A stretch of DNA of 64,000 nucleotides from Asterias amurensis (Eukaryota > Echinodermata > Asteroidea > Forcipulatida > Asteriidae), in contig NC_092656.1 in NCBI RefSeq assembly GCF_032118995.1, forward strand, positions 21,348,965 to 21,412,964. The letters are read 5' to 3'. Under the pieces are notes generated by a model that did no database searches, was not told the DNA's origin, and saw nothing but the letters and a program-made list of their open reading frames with translations. Made by a program: the position numbers and the translations under genes. Shown here piece by piece: positions 49,101-64,000 of the stretch (position 1 is the stretch's first letter; the number at the start of each line of letters is the position of its first letter).

Positions 49101-49617
49101 AAAGTGGTGGCGCCATACGGAAACTTTTCCATTTTCTGTATGACAGTAGGCCTATGGCACCACCACTTTTTCATTTGATATGAAATAATATAGTATCCAA
49201 TTTACTTCACAATGAGATATCCCTTTATGTTTTTGTAAAAATTAGTGAAAAAGTGGTGGCGCCATACGGAAAGTTATCCAAATAAGTTCCTATATTATTT
49301 CATATCGAATGAAAAAGTGGTGGCACCATACGGAAACTCCTCCTCCCGACGGCCGCCAGGCCGGCTTGTGCGGCCGTCTGATTTGTCGCGGGAGGAGGGT
49401 TACGTTATTATCGTTATTATCGCAACTAACTAATTACTAACTGCATGATGACACTGACAGTGGTCACTGTCCGTCAGTCAGTTCTCAGTGACTCGACGTC
49501 AACAGAAAACAATACAATACACACCACCATCGGTTACCAAAACATTCCTGCCCATTCCTGACGTATTTATTAACACAATGATTTGTTTTTTAAGTTCACT
49601 GAAAAGTAACCTACCAT
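34035..49617 (-). CDS. FAM227B: FAM227B-like FWWh-domain protein, about 15 exons
   Basis: Minus-strand exons read as 49615-49617 (ATG only, donor ATG|GTAGGT), 48737-48928, 47922-48030, 47558-47701, 44044-44156, 43355-43459, 42248-42346, 41218-41322, 40266-40392, 39648-39779, 39075-39241, 38142-38273, 37297-37366, 36765-36909 and 34035-34115. Phases agree except between 38142 and 37366, where a small exon of length 1 mod 3 is missing. Total is about 575 residues. The family hallmark DTFWWFFLQEYQ (FWWh region) is in exon 42248-42346. Also typical are DDWPRIEGEE near the N-terminus, FAGYWEAF and FNIQGRSPLIAHYL. The exon 36765-36909 encodes a charged coiled coil, and the last exon is Ser/Asp/Glu-rich. 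The molecular role of FAM227 proteins is not established; the human genes are expressed in testis and ciliated tissue. The start is uncertain: in-frame ATGs at 48922, 48868 and 48865 are alternatives. Convergence with GALK2 matches human and supports FAM227B over FAM227A. Confidence 0.88.
35533..35875 (-). mobile_element. Family A relative with different termini
   Basis: TTAA ends, but the terminal repeat reads AAGGGAAGGTACACGTTTGG and the inner palindrome is missing. The body (GAAACGGCTCCCTCTGAAGT, GTCTTTGACAATTACCAAA) is family A. A separate subfamily. Confidence 0.8.
36196..36249 (-). other. Possible alternative terminal exon of FAM227B
   Basis: After a pyrimidine-rich acceptor (AG at 36250-36251) a phase-0 reading frame of 17 codons ends in TGA at 36196. 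It could be spliced to the coiled-coil exon 36765-36909, which also ends in phase 0, giving a different short C-terminus from the acidic one at 34035. No donor is needed for a terminal exon. Evidence is weak and could be chance. Confidence 0.25.
37698..38062 (+). mobile_element. Family A MITE in FAM227B intron
   Basis: Near full length; half of the inner palindrome is deleted (only TGAGGTCTCGAAGTC remains). Right TTAA at 38059-38062. It lies in the intron where a small FAM227B exon appears to be missing. Confidence 0.82.
38337..38653 (+). mobile_element. Diverged TTAA MITE related to family A
   Basis: TTAA at both ends. The left third matches family A (ACAAACCTGTGAAAATTTAG, CAATCGATCATCGGAGT), while the inner palindrome is replaced by ATTCTCGATATCAAGAAT. 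The right terminus GTGTCCAATGGCTTTAA is family-like. Confidence 0.65.
38806..39012 (-). mobile_element. Headless SINE fragment
   Basis: Shares GGACTGAAACAGGGTTACCC and the following AGCCTGGC(T/C)GGTAG block with the SINE at 55842-56147, but has no tRNA-like head. It lies in the FAM227B intron between exons 38142-38273 and 39075-39241. Confidence 0.6.
40459..40848. mobile_element. Family B hairpin MITE, copy 2
   Basis: Another 390-bp palindrome with TTAA at each end, in the FAM227B intron right after exon 40266-40392 in genomic order. It is more diverged from copy 1 than copy 3 is. Confidence 0.85.
41423..41791 (-). mobile_element. Family A MITE in FAM227B intron
   Basis: Minus orientation, TTAA both ends, inner palindrome partly lost (GAGACCTTTCCCGAAATC). 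Close upstream, in transcription terms, of exon 41218-41322. Confidence 0.85.
41878..42042 (+). mobile_element. Family A MITE, right-half fragment
   Basis: From CTCAAAAACTACGTTACTTC to the terminus GGTGTCCAAGGCCTGTAA, opposite in orientation to the copy ending at 41791. Confidence 0.68.
42066..42222. mobile_element. Near-perfect palindromic MITE in FAM227B intron
   Basis: GGTGCATTCGTTTAGCTTCC pairs with GGAAGCTAAACGAACGCACC, and CCAGGACGAACGTG with CACGTTCGTCCTGG around a loop of about 20 bp. It ends 26 bp from exon 42248-42346. Confidence 0.8.
42380..42480 (-). mobile_element. SINE tail with ATA microsatellite
   Basis: Contains ACTTATATAGCGCC and ACACTCAAGGCGCTTCACAT next to an ATA repeat, the tail signature also seen at 8160 and 45180. 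Similar tails are at 20218-20290 and 47720-47790. Confidence 0.5.
43575..43965 (-). mobile_element. Family A MITE in FAM227B intron
   Basis: Minus orientation; left end ATAAAGGCACTGGAACCTAT is mutated at the TTAA, right TTAA at 43962-43965; inner palindrome intact. Confidence 0.84.
45156..45565 (-). mobile_element. tRNA-derived SINE, near full length
   Basis: On the minus strand the head has an A box TGGCCGAGTGGTTAAGAGC and a B box GGGTTCGAATCCC, typical of a tRNA-Leu/Ser ancestor. About 300 bp of body follow, including CTGTGGCTGCTGTATGCGCC, and a tail with TATAGCGCGCC plus a short ATA repeat. It lies in FAM227B intron 4 (between exons 44044-44156 and 47558-47701). Confidence 0.8.
46050..46350. 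repeat. Irregular minisatellite, core CTGCAGAATTTGT
   Basis: About 18 variants of CTGCAGAATTTGT spaced roughly 14-18 bp fill this stretch in a FAM227B intron. Frames on both strands are long only because of the repeat. Confidence 0.75.
46628..46820. mobile_element. GGGCCCAATTTCAT-type element in FAM227B intron
   Basis: Left GCTGAATTTCATAGAACTG, right AGCAGCTCTATGAAATTGTG; end bases are decayed. Confidence 0.6.
47080..47461 (-). mobile_element. Family A MITE in FAM227B intron
   Basis: Minus orientation, full length with TTAA at 47080-47083 and 47458-47461 and intact inner palindrome; ends 97 bp before exon 47558-47701. Confidence 0.86.
48195..48644. mobile_element. Composite of a half family B hairpin and family A pieces
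   Basis: From 48222 (TTAA) one arm of the family B hairpin runs to about 48416 and switches directly to the family A body, starting at its internal palindrome and ending at the family A terminus with TTAA (48641-48644). Just before 48222, GACCGATTGAGC is again family A sequence. This is nesting plus deletion. Confidence 0.75.
49001..49342. mobile_element. Clustered GTGGCGCCATACGG inverted-repeat MITEs
   Basis: AAAAAGTGGTGGCGCCATAC or its complement occurs five times. 49001-49131 is one full element, about 49155-49278 another in reverse order, and 49280-49342 a partial third. All are within FAM227B intron 1. Confidence 0.78.
49339..49398. repeat. GC-rich imperfect hairpin
   Basis: CCTCCTCCCG and GACGGCCGC pair with GCGGCCGTC and CGGGAGGAGG. 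It directly follows the last CATACGGAAACT terminus and is far richer in GC than its surroundings. Confidence 0.65.
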
Positions 49618-49855
49618 TTTTTCGATGAATTTTTAAAACGAAAACTGCACACCGCTGCGGAGTTTTTTCTTCGTCGTCAAGAACGCTTTTTTATGCACGA
49701 CTGGTACCTGTAAGTTTAAAGGCATAAGAGTTTGCAAACTAAACCGAAATAAAGGTACCCGACTCCTTCCAACTTTTCACGACGACTATTCTATATTCAG
49801 TTCGCACCGACGGCTTTTGTATGACCTTAAATAATATTTACAATAAATATTTTAT
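49618..49855 (-). promoter_or_regulatory. Likely FAM227B 5' UTR and promoter region
   Basis: This stretch precedes the proposed ATG exon and is bounded upstream by a hairpin MITE at 49856. It contains GC-rich patches and no obvious TATA box. The call depends on the proposed ATG-only first coding exon being right. Confidence 0.35.
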
Positions 49856-50245
49856 TTAAAGGAACACGTTGCCTTGGATCGGACGAGTTGGTCAAAACAA
49901 AAGCGTTTGTAACCGTTTTTTATAAAATGCATATGGTTGAAAAGATGTTTTAAAAGTAGAATACAATGATCCACACAAGTTTGCCTCGAAATTGCGTGAT
50001 TTTCCTTCTACTGTGCGAACTAACATGGTCGGCCATTTATGGGAGTCAAAATTTTGACCCCCATAAATGGCCGACGTGTTAGTCGACGAGGTAAAAGGAA
50101 AACCACGCAATTTCGAGGCATGTTTGTGTGGATCATTGTATTCTACTTTTACAACATCTTTCTACCCATATGCATTTTATAAAAAACGGTTACAAACGTT
50201 TTTCAAAGACCAACTCGACCGATGCGAGGCAACGTGTTCCTTTAA
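49856..50245. mobile_element. Family B hairpin MITE, copy 3
   Basis: 390 bp with TTAA ends, nearly identical to copy 1 including the off-consensus GTCAAAACAAAAGCG in the left arm. That points to recent shared ancestry. It lies just upstream of the proposed FAM227B promoter. Confidence 0.87.
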
Positions 50246-50802
50246 TTAACAAAATAATGAAAAAAGACATACACTTTGTAAAAATTACATGACTTTGTTG
50301 TATTTATTATCCCATGCCAAACACACAACAAAACCTATTTACAAATACTGAGCATTAATTTATAGCTTTTTTTCGGATTGCGATTCACAAAAGATTTACA
50401 TCAATTTAGTATTGACACTTTCTTTTCAAACTTATTTAAAAAAAAAAAGGAAAGACAACAACAAAAATATTACCTTTGCTAAATTTTATGAAGTACATTT
50501 TATGTAAAAGTTTGGAAGATGAAAAAATTCTAGCACCCAAGTATAATTAGGAAGATACAACAATTAAATGAACAACTGTGGTTGGTGTTAAAACAATGTT
50601 GAGAAAAAAAAAAGGAAGAAATAATTTTCTTGTTTATTTGGGAAATTAAAATTAAAATCTATAAACCCAATGACACACTAATTTATTCTGTCGTGTTAAC
50701 TGATGCCCTCGTTGTTCACTGCCAGGGTGGACCAATAGTTCCCTACAGTAATAGAAACAATAGACTCATTTGTCCCTTTTCTTGCACTTCAAGTGTCCCA
50801 AA

Positions 50803-51006
50803 CAATAGACCGATCCATTAGGCTCCGCCCACGACGCACTTGTGAGCAAGAATACGTGCGCCTCTCCAATGCCACTCTGCACAACTCTGCCGCGTGCGCC
50901 AAGCATACGAAGCATGTCGGACCTTAATTTGTCTGACTTTTGGTTGCACAATAGGTTGTGATCGGTCAATACAAAATGGGGCGGGGCTTAATGGATCGGT
51001 CTATTG
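50803..51006. mobile_element. 204-bp MITE with CAATAGACCGATCCATTA ends
   Basis: CAATAGACCGATCCATTAGG and CTCCGCCC at left are complemented by GGGCGGGGCTTAATGGATCG and GTCTATTG at right. Confidence 0.78.
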
Positions 51007-51299
51007 TGCAGATGAGTGCAAAGAATATATAAGTTTGTTTTAAACCTTCCTTTCAAACAAAAAGAATCTTTAAAATATTCATTGAATCATACAGTTTTTC
51101 AAACATTTACATATCTTTCTTTTGAGCAGTGATGCATTTTCCAGGCCAATTCTTGAAAAAAAGAAAACCAAACAATTGTACCTAAGCTTGATTTTTTTTT
51201 TTTTTGAAGGGGAAATAGCACAAAGGTGCCTTCTCTTTTGTTAAAGCCATTATACACTTTCGGAACAGAAAAATAATGCAATAATGCATAATGCATTAT

Positions 51300-51651
51300 G
51301 CAATTGTGTCCGCCCGGACACATTTGCATATGCAGTTGTGTCCACTCCCACGCAAAACCATCCTTGCAGTAAATTAAACGCCCTTTGTCGACGGAACACA
51401 TTCGCTATTTTTTTTACAAGCTAAGTGCATGTCATGAATGACATGGGAAATGTTCGGCCGTTGGGTATTCGCTGCTATCATAAAAAACATGATTATTCCT
51501 TGCTGCATATACGTAGGTTCATTGCATGCACGCTCGCTTTTGCGCGCACGGTCATGTAAATGTCCGCCGGACGGTTTTTGCATAACCCCAGACACGATTG
51601 CATATGCAAAAGTGTCCAGAGCGGACATTATTGCATGGCGGACACAATTGC
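51300..51651. mobile_element. Inverted-repeat element with GCAATTGTGTCCGCC ends
   Basis: GCAATTGTGTCCGCC at 51300-51314 is exactly complemented at 51637-51651. Inside, ATTTGCATATGC and GCATATGCAAA motifs recur near both ends, each beside a further GTGTCC or GGACAC copy. Confidence 0.68.
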
Positions 51652-53424
51652 ATCTGACACAGGTGTATCACAATTTTCCAATAGGATTCGAAATTGTAAC
51701 ACTAAAGTAAGAACAAAAAATTAAAGTAAAACAAAAACTTAGTGTAATTTTAGTTAATTAAGTCTTTCTGAGTAAATGGCAAGTAATTATTTCTAATCTA
51801 TAGTATTTTTTTTAAAAGCAAAACACAGATGTACAAAAATAGAACCATTAAATTTCTTACAACAAACGACAACTGTTTCATTTCTGAAACAGTGTTTGAC
51901 AAACTTTACCCATCTAATTTAAGTAATTTTATACAGATTATACATTTCACAAACTACATATAATTTTATGACCTTTTTGGAATCCAATTGCATGTTTTGT
52001 ATGCTTCTGTTGGACTGAAGAACGCGTTGAATGAGTTCAACAGATTGAGTGTTGAATTCTAATAACGGTCTTGGATTTTGTTAGAGTGAGGAAGGATCCT
52101 TGTAAATCACTTACTTTGTAAAGTATCAATTTGGGTCTTGGAAAATTCACGAAAACAGATTAGCAGAAAGCGATTTTCATATATAAAAGTTTTATGAGAC
52201 AAAAGAATTAGCTGTTGCAGACTTGTTACCAACCAAAATGACCAATGGTATAAGTTTTTATAAGTAGATACAATCCCACCATCTAGTTAAAAAAAAAATT
52301 GTTTTTAAACAAACTGCAATATATTGATCAGAAAAGCTGCTCATGGTAAAACAAAAATAATAATAATAATAATACCTGTAATAATTTTCAACAACATTAC
52401 GAGAAGAATTAACTGATCAGTGATTTGCCACAATAAACCTTCCAAATCTCTGGTGTACAGGAACATTTTGTGCAAATGATTTGTTCCAACGTTCACTGCT
52501 TTAGCGATCAAAGAAGACAAAATTGTGCACTTTAACTTGAATAGATATTCCAATGCCAGAGACTTGCATAGTATATAATGTACGTAGTCCTCCAACAGCC
52601 AAAGCACCAGTCAATGGAACTCAGCGATCATCTTACTTTGAAGTCTAATTTTGCACTATTTATCAGAACCATTACTTTGATGCTTTAATCAACCAGTCCA
52701 TTAAAAACTGAACAAATGCCCGGTTTACTAGTGAATGTTAATAGCCATATAATTATAATAATCTAACTACACCATTTCTTATACTCTTATGCAAAATATA
52801 CACATTTCTAACATCCTAACATTTAACGAACGATTTCTTCATTTGGGACCAAACTTTACAATAAATACACTGAAAATATTATGTCTTGCACAGACAACGA
52901 TAATTCATGGCTTTTTTTAAAAAAAATGGTTAAACATTACTAACATGAACTTAAAAGGCCATGATTTTTAAAAATTGTTTGGTTCAGTTCAAAGTTTTCA
53001 AACTACTGTAAAAACTAAAGGAGCTTCATTGCAGAGTAGTCTAGTATGCTAAAACACAGTTCTCAAAGCCAGTTGATAACAGTGTGTGTACGTTTGAATT
53101 GCAGTAACGACATTTATTTTCTTGAACAAAATACTTTTTAGTAGAATATTTGATCTGCCCTTGAGATAAGGAACTATCAGCAGAAGTTACATGTAAGTTA
53201 TGGTTAAGTAGATCACGTAATAATACATGTACTAATACTTTAGCAGCCAGAAAGAAAACACTGCATTGTTATTCATTTTAGGCCAATCTGCAAGTTAGCC
53301 CTACAATCCCGGCCAAAATGCTTGGGCCACCCTTTCCTAACGTTGTTTACAAAAATTCCCTGTGCACTTCCCATTCACATTCAAAACATTTGTCCCCCGC
53401 CCGCCGCCCCCCGCTCATTTTTGA

Positions 53425-53486
53425 CTGTAACTCAGAACACAATCGGCAATTGGAACTGTAACTCAGAACACAATCGGCAATTGGAA
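53425..53486. repeat. Exact 31-bp tandem duplication
   Basis: TGTAACTCAGAACACAATCG plus GCAATTGGAAC occurs twice in a row. Confidence 0.85.
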
Positions 53487-53856
53487 CCAACATTGAAAGG
53501 GGGCAGGGGGGCCCAACGAGATATGGCCGGGATTGTAGGTACCAGTGCTCCGTAAGACCTAAGCATCAGTGTGTTCTGTACAAACTTTTAATTTGTTCAT
53601 ATGCCTTAAATTTCTATTAGGAATCTTAACTTTGCATTTGAAAACAAAAAAATCATGAAAGGCATTGGACATCTCATTTTACTCTGCTATTTAAATTTAA
53701 CAATAAAAATATACATATTTACCCTTGATACTTTCTACGCTTCTGGCCAAATTTAAGTAACAGATACATTAAAAAAAAATCACTTCAAAAATGATTTTAA
53801 AGTATTCAGGTGGATTATTTAAATGGAAAGCACTGAAAAACAGTAGAAACACACAA

Positions 53857-53985
53857 AAAAGAGATAAAAACTACAAACAAAACTGTGAAACATTAAAGAA
53901 GAAAAGGATTCTGAAGAAAAAAAAGATAAAAACTACAAACAAAACTGTGAAACATTAAAGAAGAAAAAGGATTCTGAAGAAAAAA
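53857..53985. repeat. 62-bp tandem duplication
   Basis: AGATAAAAACTACAAACAAA through AGGATTCTGAAG is repeated once with single-base differences. Probably in the CSK 3' UTR. Confidence 0.8.
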
Positions 53986-54164
53986 TTACAAACAAATTTT
54001 CCAATCGGAAATGCAGGGTGGGGTGGCAGACTTACAAGGTAAATTATTATATATTTCTAAAACCAAGGATGCCTCCTGAGTTGGCTTAATCACTTTAGCT
54101 CGCAAGCCTGAGTAAACCTAGTAAACAAGGTTAGGTTGCTTGCTATGTGAACCAAGTGTCCATA

Positions 54165-54363
54165 AGCTTGATCTCGAGGCCTAAAAATTCTAAATCTGAG
54201 GTCTCGAAATCAAGTTCGTGGAAAATTACTCCTTGAAAACTACGTTACTTCAGAGGGAGCCGTTCATCACAATGTTTTAAACTACCAACAGCTCCCCATT
54301 ACTCGTACGGTTTTATGCTCATAATTACTTTGAGTAATTACCAATAGTGTCCACTGCCTTTAA
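54165..54363 (+). mobile_element. Family A MITE, right-half fragment
   Basis: Starts at the inner palindrome and runs to the right terminus with TTAA at 54360-54363. It lies 218 bp beyond the CSK stop, so probably in the CSK 3' UTR. Confidence 0.74.
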
Positions 54364-54580
54364 GTGCGTAGTTTAATTAAGGGTTAAAAAACCAAATATC
54401 GAGATAATGAACCTTTGAACGCCGATCAAAAATGTTGTTTTCTTCGGCCATTATGAGTGCTCAGCACCATGTTCTAAGTAGTAACCCCCCGAAATACTCA
54501 AATTGATTCCCTTGCATCTCCGTGTAAACAACACTCAAGTCTGCGAAATCTCAGAGTGAAGCTTCCAAACTTGTCCGACA

Positions 54581-62917
<8,337 letters not shown>

Positions 62918-63079
62918 CTGTAATCAAAAGAAAACAAAAAATCAGATGGATGTTTGTCTGAGAAAGCATCAATACCGGTCAGTTTAACCCTCCCGCTGTG
63001 TATTGCATTCGAAATCGCCCACTGTGTTTTTTTTAATGATAGATAAACTGCAATTTGATAACATCATGCAGTACGCCTC

Positions 63080-63285
63080 GGTGGTCTTGCAGCAGCAGTG
63101 CTTGATGGAACCCCACTTGGACGTTGTCGCTGGATCGACGGACTCACCAGGTGGAGTGGCCTCAGCATGGCTGAACTAACTGCGGCGACCCTACAGCGAG
63201 GCAAAATCACCCCTGCACCAGTCACACAACCCAGGGGAAGTGGACTGTTGTTGCGTCAACGGGCAACAGCCTATGACGATTGATG
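63080..63285 (+). mobile_element. Probable LINE C-terminal fragment in a CSK 5' intron
   Basis: GRCRWIDGLTRWSGLSMAEL resembles the RW.D...W.GLS..EL region found near the end of LINE ORF2 proteins, followed by a short tail to a stop. It sits upstream of the first visible CSK exon. Family assignment is tentative. Confidence 0.5.
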
Positions 63286-63560
63286 ATGAGTTCACAAGCA
63301 CCCGCCTACTGTCTGACCATTAAAAATGATCCCCTGTGGTTTTGAAAGTTAGCATACAAATATCGACTGCTTCAAGTGATTGTAGGTTAAAACTACGACT
63401 CCCAAGGTGTACCTTGGCGCATTCTATTTTCCTGAGGCGAAGCCAAGGGAAAAAAGACTGCTCCAGGGATCATTAAGTGAGTCATAGCACGAGTAAGCAT
63501 GAGTAAATGTAGTAAATAAATTTTTTTTACACACCTTCATTTATTGGGTACCAATAAGCA

Positions 63561-63680
63561 GGGCCAATTTCATGGCTCTGCTTACCACAGAATTCTGCGC
63601 TTACAGAACTTTGTAGCACACAATTTTATGATACTTAAGCGCAGAATTCCGCGGTTAGCAGAGCCATGAAATTGGGCCCT
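63561..63680. mobile_element. GGGCCCAATTTCAT-type element, 120-bp near-perfect hairpin
   Basis: GGGCCAATTTCATGGCTCTG pairs with CAGAGCCATGAAATTGGGCC. GAATTCTGCGCTTA pairs with TAAGCGCAGAATTC further in. The best preserved hairpin of the family. Confidence 0.78.
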
Positions 63681-64000
63681 GATGTTTCTATGGGTATAGT
63701 ACATGTAGACTGGTTGCTATGGGGGTAGTACATTGTTTGCTGAGTGTACAGTGTGTCAAGTTTGCTTTCACTTTGCTCTCAAATTAAAATTAAACAAATT
63801 AAAAGGCAGACTCTTTGTGCAAAGGGTGTTATAAATAAAACAATTCCAGCCTGCACTGATATTATGTAATGATATACACCTGTAGCTACATGTATGTGAC
63901 ACCACTCATATCATATCTTGCGCTTAGTAAACAGCAAAAATAGCATCAGGCATGCAATGATGACGAATGGACCAATAAGAGTTCGGCTCTTAATCATGAA

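Larger units (their letters stand above)
50246..54580. other. Region between CSK stop and FAM227B promoter
   Basis: AT-rich; likely holds the CSK 3' UTR for an unknown length (a minus-strand AATAAA is near 53114). Apart from the two inverted-repeat elements at 50803 and 51300, small tandem repeats and a MITE piece, nothing is recognised. Confidence 0.45.

Overview
The window looks like nuclear DNA of a marine deuterostome, most likely an echinoderm and probably a sea star. The genes have many short exons with GT..AG introns and deuterostome-like proteins, and the non-coding DNA is packed with short dispersed repeats: TTAA-flanked MITEs, tRNA-derived SINEs and decayed LINE pieces. The assignment to sea stars rests on the look of the repeats and was not tested by any search.

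Four protein-coding genes are supported by exon-by-exon reading with matching splice phases. (1) MRPS30 (mitoribosomal protein mL65), minus strand, 4 exons, 21545-25008. (2) GALK2 (N-acetylgalactosamine kinase), plus strand, 9 exons, 25247-31069, head-to-head with MRPS30 across a 238-bp shared promoter. (3) FAM227B (FWWh-domain protein), minus strand, about 15 exons, 34035-49617, tail-to-tail with GALK2. (4) The 3' half of the kinase domain of a CSK-type tyrosine kinase, minus strand, 4 exons, 54581-62917; its 5' exons lie beyond the right edge. The convergent GALK2/FAM227B pair is also found in human (15q21), so it looks like old conserved linkage.

Layout: 1-20600 is gene-poor and repeat-dominated. 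It holds about ten copies of one TTAA MITE family, palindromic MITEs, a 57-unit CTG array joined to a 28-unit TTG array inside a MITE, a 1.1-kb element with 22-bp inverted ends, and an RT relic. 20600-34000 holds MRPS30 and GALK2. 34000-49900 is FAM227B, whose introns carry many MITEs and SINE tails. 50250-54500 is AT-rich DNA with two inverted-repeat elements and is probably partly the CSK 3' UTR. 54581-64000 is CSK; its 6.3-kb intron holds SINEs, minisatellites and two weak candidate spliced units.

The genes do not form one pathway: mitochondrial translation, amino-sugar salvage, a probable cilium/testis-type protein of unknown role, and Src-family control. The novelty lies in genome architecture: the shared promoter, the conserved pair, two TTAA MITE families that nest in each other, one apparent filled/empty site pair, and the trinucleotide expansion inside a transposon. 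No CRISPR array, rRNA gene, intact tRNA gene, or retroviral or Polinton-like element was recognised.
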